64,000 nt of DNA, taken from assembly GCA_041447175.1 (NCBI GenBank), contig CP166960.1, positions 1,442,519 through 1,506,518 on the forward strand, given 5' to 3'. Each line of letters starts with the position of its first letter. The first letter of the stretch is position 1. Positions 53,769-62,425 of the stretch are shown piece by piece. Position numbers and translations under genes: made by a program. Source of the DNA: Candidatus Bathyarchaeia archaeon (GTDB lineage Archaea; Thermoproteota; Bathyarchaeia; Bathyarchaeales; Bathycorpusculaceae). The notes under the pieces are model-generated. The model was not told the DNA's origin. It did not search any database and saw nothing but the letters and a program-made list of their open reading frames with translations.

Positions 53769-55307
53769 TTAAGGTCTTCGCTTAAAATAAACCACAAATA
53801 CCGCGGTTAAAGCCAAGCAAAATACTGCAACACCAGAAACAACAGCAACATATCCGTCTAATTCGCTAGTTGATGGCTCGTTTGATGGGGAAGGGAGAGG
53901 TGTTGGGATAGAAGTTGCGTTTAGTGTGGGGTTAAAAGAAATCGTGGGGGCAGGGGTATTGGGGGTTTTGGTGGAGTTTGGAGTGCTTGTTATTGTGGGA
54001 GAAGGGTTGGTTGGGGTAGGGGAGTCACTTGGGTTTGGTCTAGGTGTAAGCGTTGGGTCCGTGCTGGATGTTTCCGTGGGCGTTGGGGTAACGGATGATG
54101 GCTGATTAGAAGTGTAGTTTGTTTCCACCACATAAAGGGCTGCATCTAGGATTAAGCCGTTGGTTTTATCGGTGATTGATCCTACTACGCGACCGTTTTC
54201 GTCAATTCCTTCTTTGTAGCCGCTGGCGGGGAAAAAGAGAAACGCAGATGTTGCAAGACGGGGTTCAAGGTAGTTAACCAGTTTTTCTGCATACGAAGTG
54301 TTGTACAATGCCAAAAAGCCTACTGCCGTTTTGATGTAGGCAATTGGGGTTATGGGGGTAGGTTCAATTTTCCAAAAAGCCCCGCTGGGTGTGACTACCC
54401 ATTCGTAGACGTATGTGGGGTCATCAAAGAGCCCTGTATTTCCCTCGCTCATGGCTGTGAATTTGTCGGTGAAATTATATCGTGCTTCATGGGCGAGGTA
54501 GACGTTGCGCATTAGTTTTGTCTGAAGGGGGTCAGGTTCAAGGTGGAACATTCCCAGCAGCAAAGATTCGCATCCGACGTAAAGTTTAGGCAACTCAATC
54601 CCCGAAAAAGAGGCGGGAGGTTGATTCATTGTGTGGTTCAGCAGGTTTAGAGCAGTTGAAATTTCAGGCGAACTAAATCCAAAACTTTCGAATCCGTGGG
54701 CCACATAATAATTGTAGTCGTCTGCGTAAGAATGAAACTGTGAAACGATGTAGCTGCTGTTTATCCGTGACTTTACAATGTAATCGATTGTGTTGGCTAA
54801 GTCTGGGCGGTACACTTGCAAGCTGTGCAGGGCGATGAGAAGGTTTCCGTAATCAGAAATGTTTGTGGTCTGGTTACTTATTCCAAAAGCCGGACGGCCA
54901 GTGCTTGATTCGTACCATAAGTAAGGTACGCCGTCTGTTGTGAGTTGCATTGTTTGAAGCCATGTTAATATTTTGTTCACTCGGTTATCAAAGCCCCACT
55001 CACCATCTGCTGATAGGAGTCCAAGTTGTTGGGCATCCATTATCGCAAACAGATAAGTTGCCATATCCCAACCAGTAAAATAATGCCAGCTATTGGATGC
55101 ATAGTGTAGCCCAGTTGCGGTGTCTACGCCGACTCCAGGTTGAAAGTAGCACCACGCATTTTCCGCTAACCGCATCCAATACTCTTTGTCTGCATCAAGG
55201 ACACTTTTTGAGTCATCAGAATTTGAGGACTTTGCAGCTGGGATGACACTCACCAGACATACAAAAATAATAGCATATACAACAATTGAACGCGTCTTGC
55301 CCTTCAT
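53769..55307 (-). CDS. DUF3131-like secreted surface protein (copy 1)
   Basis: 512 residues. Signal peptide (about 8-27); catalytic-looking alpha/alpha-toroid domain (about 38-400) with WCYFQPGVGVDTATGLHYAS, YFTGWDMATYLFAIMDAQQL, and DKTNGLILDAALYVV; long Pro/Thr/Ser stalk (about 410-480); one transmembrane helix and a short KRRP tail. The WxYF, GWD and TNG motifs match the DUF3131 group, which is related to glucanases. A sugar-polymer hydrolase anchored at the cell surface is likely, not proven. Paralogue of the next gene upstream. Confidence 0.8.
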   Translation of the reverse strand: MKGKTRSIVVYAIIFVCLVSVIPAAKSSNSDDSKSVLDADKEYWMRLAENAWCYFQPGVGVDTATGLHYASNSWHYFTGWDMATYLFAIMDAQQLGLLSADGEWGFDNRVNKILTWLQTMQLTTDGVPYLWYESSTGRPAFGISNQTTNISDYGNLLIALHSLQVYRPDLANTIDYIVKSRINSSYIVSQFHSYADDYNYYVAHGFESFGFSSPEISTALNLLNHTMNQPPASFSGIELPKLYVGCESLLLGMFHLEPDPLQTKLMRNVYLAHEARYNFTDKFTAMSEGNTGLFDDPTYVYEWVVTPSGAFWKIEPTPITPIAYIKTAVGFLALYNTSYAEKLVNYLEPRLATSAFLFFPASGYKEGIDENGRVVGSITDKTNGLILDAALYVVETNYTSNQPSSVTPTPTETSSTDPTLTPRPNPSDSPTPTNPSPTITSTPNSTKTPNTPAPTISFNPTLNATSIPTPLPSPSNEPSTSELDGYVAVVSGVAVFCLALTAVFVVYFKRRP

Positions 55308-55448
55308 CCTAAGTCACCAGCCGATAAGCCCCAAAATCTACACCCACCTGATTTTATATGACTTCAGGGGTTTTTCTAATTTATATGGGTAGCACTGTTG
55401 TGTTGAAACCAAGAAATAAAATTTTAGGTTCTTTAATATTTAGAGCAG

Positions 55449-57095
55449 CTATAGTTTTGGGAGTTTTTTTCTGCGGCTATGAATCCAAAGCAAGGCAGAA
55501 AGTATACCGCCGATAACTGCGACAGAAAGAGCTGCAACCCATTCAAATGGAAAAGCTTCGGCGGAAAAATCGTTTATGTCAGTTGCGTCTGGAATTGGCG
55601 AAGTTGAAACGGGCGAGGAAGTCATCAATGGCAATGAAGGATTGAGTGTTGGTGTTGATTGGGGAGGGGTGGTTGAGGGGGATGTACTTTCGGTAGCAGT
55701 TGGAGTAGCTGATGGTGAGGGAGTCGATGTTGGAGGTGGAGTAGAGGCTGAAGGGAAAGGCGTAGCTGTGGGGGGAACTACTGAAGGGCTGGGTGATGGG
55801 GTTATGGAATGTGAAGGGGTAGGGGACGAAGGGGGCAGAGTTGGGGTTGCAGTTGGAGACGAGGAAGGAGAAAGGGAGGGTGACGGGCTAGGTTGGGTAG
55901 GGGTAGGGTCGGGAGCTTGCATTGCATATCTGGCGGCGTTTAGTATAAGACCGTTAGTTTTGTCCACAAGTGTAGAAACCATGCGGTCGTTTTCATCAAC
56001 GCCATCGAAATAGCCATTTACGGGATTGGTCAAGCTCCATGCGTTATAGGCTATGAGACGGTTTTCTAGAGAGGAAACCATGCTTCTTGAATAACTGGTG
56101 TTGTACAGCGCTTGGAAACCAACAGCCACTTTGAAGTACACAATTGGGACAGTAGGAGCTGGTTCAATCTGCCAAGATGCCCCCGTTGGAGTAACAATCC
56201 ATTCGTAAACGTATGATGGTGAAGATAATTCAGTGTTTCCCTCGCTGAAAGCAGTTAATTTACCCGTTGCGTTATAGCGGGCTTCACTCACGGCGTATAC
56301 TGCTCGCATTAACTGTGTTTGAAGAGGGTCTTGAGTTTCCAAGTTGAACATGCCTAAAAGGAGAGATTCACAGCCTACGTAAATTTTGGGCAGCTCAACG
56401 CCATACACTGTGACTTGAGGTTGATTCATGGATGTATTTAAGAGGTTTAATGCCGCGGAAATCTGGGGGGAATCATAACCGAAATACGCAAAACCATGAG
56501 CAACATAATAGTTGTAGTGGTCGGCATAAGCCGAAAACATTGAAACCATGTAGGCGCTGTTGATTTTTGAGTTAACGATTTGATTTATTCTTTCAGTTAA
56601 GTCAGGACGGCAAACTTGTAAACGGTGAAGCGCAATTAACAGGTTTCCGTAATCGGAAATGTTTGTTTCGCCATTACTGGCTGGAAGCCCTGTGTCAGAA
56701 TCATACAAAGAGTAAGGCACACCGTTTGGAGTCAGCTCCATCGTTTCAAGCCAGCTTAATACTTTTTCAATCCTGTAATCAGCACCCCAAGATGAATTGC
56801 GGTATATTATCCCAAGCTGTTCAGCGTCGAGAATGGCGAAGATATAGGTGCCTAAATCCCACCCTGTGAAGTAATGCCAATAGTCAGAACCCCTGTGAAG
56901 CCCTGTGTCAGGGTCAACACCGACACCTGGTTGGAAATACTGCCAAGCGTTGTTAGCTCTCCAAAACCAGTATTCTCGGTCAAGGTCACGTGACCCGGTC
57001 TGGGCTTGCGCAATCGATGAAAAAGATGGAACTTCAGCAAATAAAATCAGAAATACAAACAAAATGGCATATAGAAACTTGGAGTTAGTACTCAT
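55449..57095 (-). CDS. DUF3131-like secreted surface protein (copy 2)
   Basis: 548 residues from the ATG at 57095, which starts a clean signal peptide (MSTNSKFLYAILFVFLILFA) and has GAGGAAG upstream; a longer frame to 57197 adds 34 residues with no leader character. Domain motifs WQYFQPGVGVDPDTGLHRGS, YFTGWDLGTYIFAILDAEQL and LVDKTNGLILNAARYAM match copy 1 throughout. A longer Ser/Pro/Thr stalk (about 405-500) and a transmembrane helix with RRKK tail follow. Tandem duplication with considerable divergence. Confidence 0.82.
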   Translation of the reverse strand: MSTNSKFLYAILFVFLILFAEVPSFSSIAQAQTGSRDLDREYWFWRANNAWQYFQPGVGVDPDTGLHRGSDYWHYFTGWDLGTYIFAILDAEQLGIIYRNSSWGADYRIEKVLSWLETMELTPNGVPYSLYDSDTGLPASNGETNISDYGNLLIALHRLQVCRPDLTERINQIVNSKINSAYMVSMFSAYADHYNYYVAHGFAYFGYDSPQISAALNLLNTSMNQPQVTVYGVELPKIYVGCESLLLGMFNLETQDPLQTQLMRAVYAVSEARYNATGKLTAFSEGNTELSSPSYVYEWIVTPTGASWQIEPAPTVPIVYFKVAVGFQALYNTSYSRSMVSSLENRLIAYNAWSLTNPVNGYFDGVDENDRMVSTLVDKTNGLILNAARYAMQAPDPTPTQPSPSPSLSPSSSPTATPTLPPSSPTPSHSITPSPSPSVVPPTATPFPSASTPPPTSTPSPSATPTATESTSPSTTPPQSTPTLNPSLPLMTSSPVSTSPIPDATDINDFSAEAFPFEWVAALSVAVIGGILSALLWIHSRRKKLPKL

Positions 57096-57266
57096 AAATA
57101 ACTTCCTCGCCCGCGAGTTTGAAGACTTCAAAGAAACCACATGTGAAATGCCTGAAAGTATTAACCCTGATTTTTCATCGCCCCTATGAGTAACCATGAA
57201 ATAGAGTAGGTATTAATGCGGGGCTTCTTAAGATTTTAGGGTAAACCATCTCCCTGAATGAAATTT

Positions 57267-58526
57267 TCAGGCCTCAGGGGAAAGATTCTTGAAGACATTG
57301 AAGACGTCTTGGGCATACTTTGTCCATGTTAGGTTCTTTTGGATATACAACTGGCCACGTGCCACAACATCCGCCACCAATTTGGGATTGCTCAAAATAA
57401 ACAAAACCGAAGCCGCAATCTCTTCAACGTTTGCATCTATCAAGAACCCGATGTTCTCTTGTTCAATTACTTCTGCCGCTCCGGCACCCCGTGTTATAAC
57501 CGAAGGCTTTCCTGCTGCCAGTGCTTCAAAAGGAACTAAACCCCATGTTTGATCCTTTACGGGAAAAAGGTTCACATCACAAGCATTGTACAGAAGGCGA
57601 AGTTTCTCCTCTGCGACGCCTCCAAAGAAAACAACGTCCTGCGCTAAACCAAGGCGCTGGGCTTCTGCTTTCAAAGCATTTAACCATGGACCTTCACCAA
57701 CAAGAGCTAATTTAACGTTCCCCAGATGGGGCTTTAAAGCTTTTAAAGCGCGTATGCTTAAAATCTGATTTTTCCGCTGCACCAGTGCCCCCACATGAAG
57801 CAAAAGAACCCCCTCAGCTATGCCCAGTTGAGCTTTAGGGTTGGAAATTGTTTGATGAAAAAACTCGTAATCCACCCCAGTAGGCAGCACAGTGGAACTT
57901 AAGCCGTACCGTGATTTTATCATGCGGCTGTTAAGGGGGGAGCAGGTTACAATTGACCTGAAAGTCCGGCGAACGATACATTTGTCAACTGTGGTGGCGA
58001 AACGTAAGGCAATTCGAAAAAGTAAGCTTTTGTTGTAGAGGTCTTTTGTTTGATTGTAGGGCGCCAAAACCTCGCTGGAAAACCACACCAGAGGCTGCTT
58101 TGCCCTTGCAAGCCAAACTGCCCAGTAGGAAGGAAAATTTCCCACACAAACCACATCAAACTCCGAAGAGTGCCGCTTAATCAATCTCGCCAATAAAAGA
58201 AGCTCTTTTGAAGAAGACGCTGTGACCTCAAAAATACTGCCTAAATTAGCGGGGTTAGTGGGTTTGGGTGGAACCAGATAGGTTAGGTTTGATAAGTTAG
58301 GATGGAGCTGGGTTAAATCGGACGAAAGCGCGGCAATGGTCACATCAAGCGACATCAAATTAAGTTGGTGAGCCAGATTGAGAAGAGCTTTTTCTGCGCC
58401 TCCCGCAAAAACATGTGGAACAACAAATAACACTTTCAGACCACAAAACCTCCAATAACAGGGAAGCCCGAGCTCTTCGCAGTGGTTAACATTTCGTATC
58501 TGACCAACGAACATACTTTCCTGCAA
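57267..58526 (-). CDS. Family 4 glycosyltransferase
   Basis: 419 residues as drawn. The fold begins at KVLFVVPHVFAGGAEKALLN (about residue 31), so the first 30 residues (MQESMFVGQIRNV...) may be untranslated; GTG within KVLF or a nearby codon could be the true start. Donor half: LLHVGALVQRKNQILSIRAL, VGEGPWLNALKAEA, and the acidic-pair region VPFEALAAGKPSVITRGAGA. GT-B retaining transferase, sugar unknown. Confidence 0.88.
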   Translation of the reverse strand: MQESMFVGQIRNVNHCEELGLPCYWRFCGLKVLFVVPHVFAGGAEKALLNLAHQLNLMSLDVTIAALSSDLTQLHPNLSNLTYLVPPKPTNPANLGSIFEVTASSSKELLLLARLIKRHSSEFDVVCVGNFPSYWAVWLARAKQPLVWFSSEVLAPYNQTKDLYNKSLLFRIALRFATTVDKCIVRRTFRSIVTCSPLNSRMIKSRYGLSSTVLPTGVDYEFFHQTISNPKAQLGIAEGVLLLHVGALVQRKNQILSIRALKALKPHLGNVKLALVGEGPWLNALKAEAQRLGLAQDVVFFGGVAEEKLRLLYNACDVNLFPVKDQTWGLVPFEALAAGKPSVITRGAGAAEVIEQENIGFLIDANVEEIAASVLFILSNPKLVADVVARGQLYIQKNLTWTKYAQDVFNVFKNLSPEA

Positions 58527-58593
58527 CTGTTCAAAAAGGTTTGCGATTTCTAACCAACATCAAACCCAGATTAAAACAAAATTCATGAAAAAC

Positions 58594-58614
58594 AAAAAAA
58601 GCGGCTAAAGCCGC
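58594..58614 (-). terminator. Hairpin plus T-run terminator
   Basis: On the minus strand GCGGCTTTAGCCGC is a 5-base stem with a 4-base loop, followed immediately by seven T. It lies 16 bases after the stop of the Thr-Pro-rich surface protein gene. Confidence 0.6.
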
Positions 58615-58629
58615 ATGGTTCACGGAAGG

Positions 58630-59535
58630 TTACAGCGCGTTTCGTTTTCGAATCAGAAACACCGCAACTAAGACAATCGCAACAACGACAACCACAATGA
58701 CTGCCCATAACCAAGCAGGTGTTGAAGGCTGCTCTTCAGGTGTGGGGCTCGGTTGGGGTGTTTCTACCGGCGAAGCGGTTGGAGTAGGAGTAACGGTGCT
58801 AGATGGCGTTGGAGTCGGAGTTGGGGCAATGGTTTGTGTTGGAGAGGGCGAAGCGGTTGGAGTGGGCTTAGTTGTTGGGGTTGGAGTGGATGTTGGGTGG
58901 ACTGTTGGGGTTGGAGTTGGTGCAACCGTTGGAGTGGGAGTTGCTGTCGGGGTAGGGGTTGGAGTTGGAGTTGCGGTTGGAGTTGCCGTGGGTGTTGGAG
59001 AAGGAGATGGCGAAACCGTTGCAGTATTGCCGATTGCGAATAGTGGGTCAGTTGTGCTTGACAATGTAATCGTTAAAGTTTGTGCAACAGGGTCATCAGT
59101 TGTGGGTAAGGCGACAAAGGAGTTGTTTGAGGGGATATACTTGTAAATCACGTAGGGTCGGGTTATGTTTTGAAGGCTTAGGTCAGTTTCGTTATAATGG
59201 AAGATAACATTGGCACTAACGAAGTCGCTTGGTTCGAAGTAAAAAGCAATTGCTATGAAGTTTGTTAAAGTTACACCTGGAGGCGTGTTACCCGTCGGTT
59301 GAGGATTTCCTGAATACACTGTTGAAGTTACAGTCCCAAAAGTGCCAGGTTTACCGGTTATGTTGAATGACACTCCTGTGGTTTGGTTAACGAATGTTGA
59401 TGTCGCGCCAGGAGGGATACCTACAGGAGTACTTTCATGTGCAGTGTAATCTGAACTGGCACAGGCAAGGTTTGTCATCATCAAAGCTAACGTTAAAACT
59501 GAGATGCTCAATGCAACTTTTTTCAAGTTATTCAT
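58630..59535 (-). CDS. Secreted surface protein with Thr-Pro repeat stalk and C-terminal anchor
   Basis: 301 residues. Signal peptide (about 8-26, ends ACASS); beta-rich domain (about 30-172) with [20 protein letters not shown] and [20 protein letters not shown]; a stalk of Thr-Pro repeats (about 175-272) whose DNA is an imperfect GTTGGAGTTG tandem repeat; one transmembrane helix with RKRN tail. Several N-glycosylation sequons (NETD, NITR). A typical archaeal surface protein displayed on a stiff stalk; the ligand is unknown. Terminator downstream. Confidence 0.85.
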   Translation of the reverse strand: MNNLKKVALSISVLTLALMMTNLACASSDYTAHESTPVGIPPGATSTFVNQTTGVSFNITGKPGTFGTVTSTVYSGNPQPTGNTPPGVTLTNFIAIAFYFEPSDFVSANVIFHYNETDLSLQNITRPYVIYKYIPSNNSFVALPTTDDPVAQTLTITLSSTTDPLFAIGNTATVSPSPSPTPTATPTATPTPTPTPTATPTPTVAPTPTPTVHPTSTPTPTTKPTPTASPSPTQTIAPTPTPTPSSTVTPTPTASPVETPQPSPTPEEQPSTPAWLWAVIVVVVVAIVLVAVFLIRKRNAL

Positions 59536-59641
59536 AGGTTGAAAGTCCCCAATAGCTCATAGTTGTATTGATGGATATTTAACAATTTCGATTTTATCAA
59601 CTCCCACTACTGACGATATACTCTATTTTTAAAAAATAGGA

Positions 59642-61555
59642 CTACAAAACAATCAAATTTGAGGCAAAACGCAAAGCATTACACAAAAGAATCAACACTG
59701 AAACCACCAAAACCAGAGCCCCCGCAGAAAACCGTTTTTTGCACATATCGTCTTTGCGAACAATCACATGCATCAACCAGGACAGACCTAAACTTGAGAA
59801 GACCACCAGAGGCATGGCAAAAAGGAACTTGTGGTAAGCAAACTCGCTGCCTGTGAACAAGATAGCTAAGCTTGAAACAAAGACCCAGGATGTGAGCAGT
59901 GAAGACATTTCTGATTTACTTCTGAGGACAACAAAGAATCCGACGATAGAGAGAAAAACGATAAGAACACAGCCAAAAGCGCCGCCTAAATAAAAGTCTG
60001 CAGTGACTTTCAGACTGTTCCAAAGAAAACTCAGATTTGGAAAAGTCAGGTCTCTTGCTACAGTATCGTAAACTATGGTTACGGACGAGGTTACTGTTAA
60101 AAGGCGCCTGAAAAAATCGAAGATTACGCTTAACAGAAAACTCGAGAAAACAAGCAACAGCTTAGTTTTAAAACTTGTCCACAAACCAGCATCGGAGGAA
60201 GCCAAACGCCACTGCATAAACAGGAAAGCCAGCATGGAAAGGGCAAGAATGAACCAAGCCCAGGGGTACGCAAAAACTATTAGAACTGCCACTGCCGCTA
60301 ATGAAGAAAAGCCTAAAAGGAAATTTTTCCGTTGCGCCCAGATGAAAACAATGTAATAGAGATAAACCAGAAGTAAGCCAAGCATATTGGCGAAGTAGCC
60401 TGAAAAAATCAGTCCCAAAGCTTGAATTGATAGGGGCGCCAGCAAAACTGCGTAAACTGCAGTTTCGCGTGGACCGCCCACCAATTTTGTAACGAAAAAG
60501 CAGAAAACAGCAAACACTGGAATCAGTAGAGCAGCAAACAACTGCACTAAGTCCAAAGAGGGAATGACTGCAGACAAGAAGTATAGCAGTATCAAGAAAA
60601 ATGAGCGGTCACTGGCGAAAGCTAAAGACATTGCACCGCTAAAGCCGGCGGCATGCAGGTCCTGAAGCCATTGATAGTAGAATGGGGCGTCGGTACTCAC
60701 AAGCCTATATGTTGGGTTAATCCAAGGCAAAACCGTAACTAAAACCAGAACCGAAGAAATGACGAAAGATAATGCAAAAGCGAGAAACAGGAAAAAACGG
60801 CCATTAGTAAAACTGGAATTTTCTTTCGGGTCAAGGTCAAAGGAGCCCACGAAATCAAGATGCCTTCGAGAAAGAGGTCTTTGAAGCCAAGTAGCTGCTT
60901 TTGATAGAAGACCTACTTTTATGAATATGCCTGTGAGACCTAAGAAAACAAGAATCAGATAAGCCAAGGGTAGAAGGGGCGAGAGCAGGTTCGCGAAGCT
61001 GAGGTCTAAAAGAACTAAGTGACGTGTTGCAGCCATTGCAGGGGGACTTAAAGTTGAAGCAGTTGGGCTGATGAGAACCAGTGTGGAGACCAAGGAACCA
61101 GCTTGCACGAACAGCAACAAGAAAGCAAAACACAAAAGTAAGTCGCGTATAGCCGATAACGGAGAAAGTTCAAGTACCCACCGAAAACTGACGGCGAATA
61201 AAGCGACGGATATGCTGGCTATAGCCAGAAACAAAGAAACATCGAATCCGAAAAAGACTAAACAAACCGAAAAAAGGGGAACAAGCAGCAAAAACAGACG
61301 CTTTTGTTTAGTAGGTCTTTTTTGGTGGAAACGGTATAAAACATAAGCAAGTACAACGAGAACAGCTGTCAGCCAGATTAAGGCATCCAGATTTTGGGAC
61401 AGAAACACTTTGCTTACAGTTTGTTGAAGCATGCCTCCGCCGACAAGAGAAAAGAAGGTTACGCCCAAACTGTTCGCAATAAACAATGCAGAGTACATGA
61501 GTGACAGCGTTAAAGCCAGTTTTGCAGCCCAGGACAACAGTTTGGTTAGCGCCAT
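59642..61555 (-). CDS. GT-C-like large membrane protein
   Basis: 637 residues, about 14 transmembrane helices. A first external loop near residue 270 (INPTYRLVSTDAPFYYQWLQ) has the acidic pattern of GT-C glycosyltransferases. No soluble C-terminal domain. It ends with a basic then hydrophobic tail. It could be a lipid-linked-sugar transferase, oligosaccharide-modifying enzyme or a transporter-like protein; family not recognised beyond that. Between a surface protein gene and a GT2 gene. Confidence 0.65.
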   Translation of the reverse strand: MALTKLLSWAAKLALTLSLMYSALFIANSLGVTFFSLVGGGMLQQTVSKVFLSQNLDALIWLTAVLVVLAYVLYRFHQKRPTKQKRLFLLLVPLFSVCLVFFGFDVSLFLAIASISVALFAVSFRWVLELSPLSAIRDLLLCFAFLLLFVQAGSLVSTLVLISPTASTLSPPAMAATRHLVLLDLSFANLLSPLLPLAYLILVFLGLTGIFIKVGLLSKAATWLQRPLSRRHLDFVGSFDLDPKENSSFTNGRFFLFLAFALSFVISSVLVLVTVLPWINPTYRLVSTDAPFYYQWLQDLHAAGFSGAMSLAFASDRSFFLILLYFLSAVIPSLDLVQLFAALLIPVFAVFCFFVTKLVGGPRETAVYAVLLAPLSIQALGLIFSGYFANMLGLLLVYLYYIVFIWAQRKNFLLGFSSLAAVAVLIVFAYPWAWFILALSMLAFLFMQWRLASSDAGLWTSFKTKLLLVFSSFLLSVIFDFFRRLLTVTSSVTIVYDTVARDLTFPNLSFLWNSLKVTADFYLGGAFGCVLIVFLSIVGFFVVLRSKSEMSSLLTSWVFVSSLAILFTGSEFAYHKFLFAMPLVVFSSLGLSWLMHVIVRKDDMCKKRFSAGALVLVVSVLILLCNALRFASNLIVL

Positions 61556-61573
61556 AACAGGGTAGGCTCCTTG

Positions 61574-62425
61574 TTACGTGTTGTAATTTTTGAGGGAGAT
61601 TCGGGTGGTTACAAACCCTAATGTGGCGCACATGCTTTTTACTGTAAAAAGCAGGCAAAAACCCAAAAACAGTTTAACAGACCGTCCAGGGGTTCGCATA
61701 ACCTCTAACAAGGTACGCAAAGTTAGGTTGGCGGTCAGAAGGTGAGGGGTTCTGTTTTTGGTTTTTGAAAACGCAACTACCGACTGCCCATACATGAGGT
61801 ACTTAACTGTTATAGCCTTCAGCGAGCCGCTTTCACAGTGAAAAACCTGGCTGCTACACCAACCTTCCTTGACGCCTGCAGCTTTGAGCCTTTGATGTAG
61901 CTCTTGGTCTTCCCAAAAACGTAACTCACTTTTGAAAGCTGAAACGCTCAACAGCGCATCTCGTTTGAAAAATCTTGGGATTCCACCTGTTTGGCCCCAA
62001 GCTTTGACCATTCTGTTCTTCCAAAAGGCTGAACAGTGGCCCCAAAAAGTTTCCCACACAAAAACCTCTGGAATTTTGACTGCTTCAACGCTGCTGGAAT
62101 TGCAGGTTTGGATGCATTTCTCGACAGCGTCAGCTTTGAGAAATTGGTCTGAATCTAAAAAGAGCACATAAGGGGCAGTGGATTTAAGAAAGCCAAGGTT
62201 TCTTGCAGCAGCGGGGGTTCCTTTATGTGTATGGACTTTGGCATTGAAAGCTTGGGCAACTTGGCGGGTTTTGTCTGTGCTGTAATTGTCGACAACAAGG
62301 ATTTCGATGCAGATGGATGTTTGTTTGGTTAGTGAGTTTAGGCATCGAGCTAAAGTTTTCTCGGAATTGAAGGTGGAAATCACCACAGTTACGTTTTCTT
62401 TAGGTTCAAGCGGGTTTGGCTTCAA
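61574..62425 (-). CDS. Family 2 glycosyltransferase
   Basis: 283 residues. Motifs VTVVISTFNSEKTLARCLNS, VDNYSTDKT, YVLFLDSDQFLKADAV and LRFWEDQELHQRLKAAGVKE (ED..R acid motif) are typical GT-A. The overlap with the upstream fusion gene is four bases, so the two are probably coupled. C-terminal helices (SVKLFLGFCLLFTVKSM) suggest membrane association. Confidence 0.9.
   Translation of the reverse strand: MKPNPLEPKENVTVVISTFNSEKTLARCLNSLTKQTSICIEILVVDNYSTDKTRQVAQAFNAKVHTHKGTPAAARNLGFLKSTAPYVLFLDSDQFLKADAVEKCIQTCNSSSVEAVKIPEVFVWETFWGHCSAFWKNRMVKAWGQTGGIPRFFKRDALLSVSAFKSELRFWEDQELHQRLKAAGVKEGWCSSQVFHCESGSLKAITVKYLMYGQSVVAFSKTKNRTPHLLTANLTLRTLLEVMRTPGRSVKLFLGFCLLFTVKSMCATLGFVTTRISLKNYNT

Noticed and set aside
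58800-59010. Tandem repeat resembling a CRISPR or minisatellite array
   Set aside because: The units are short imperfect coding repeats (Thr-Pro) in frame with a surface protein; no regular spacers.
58753-59146. Glycine/valine-rich frames opposite the Thr-Pro stalk
   Set aside because: They are the antisense of the Thr-Pro repeats; the repeat DNA produces open frames on both strands.
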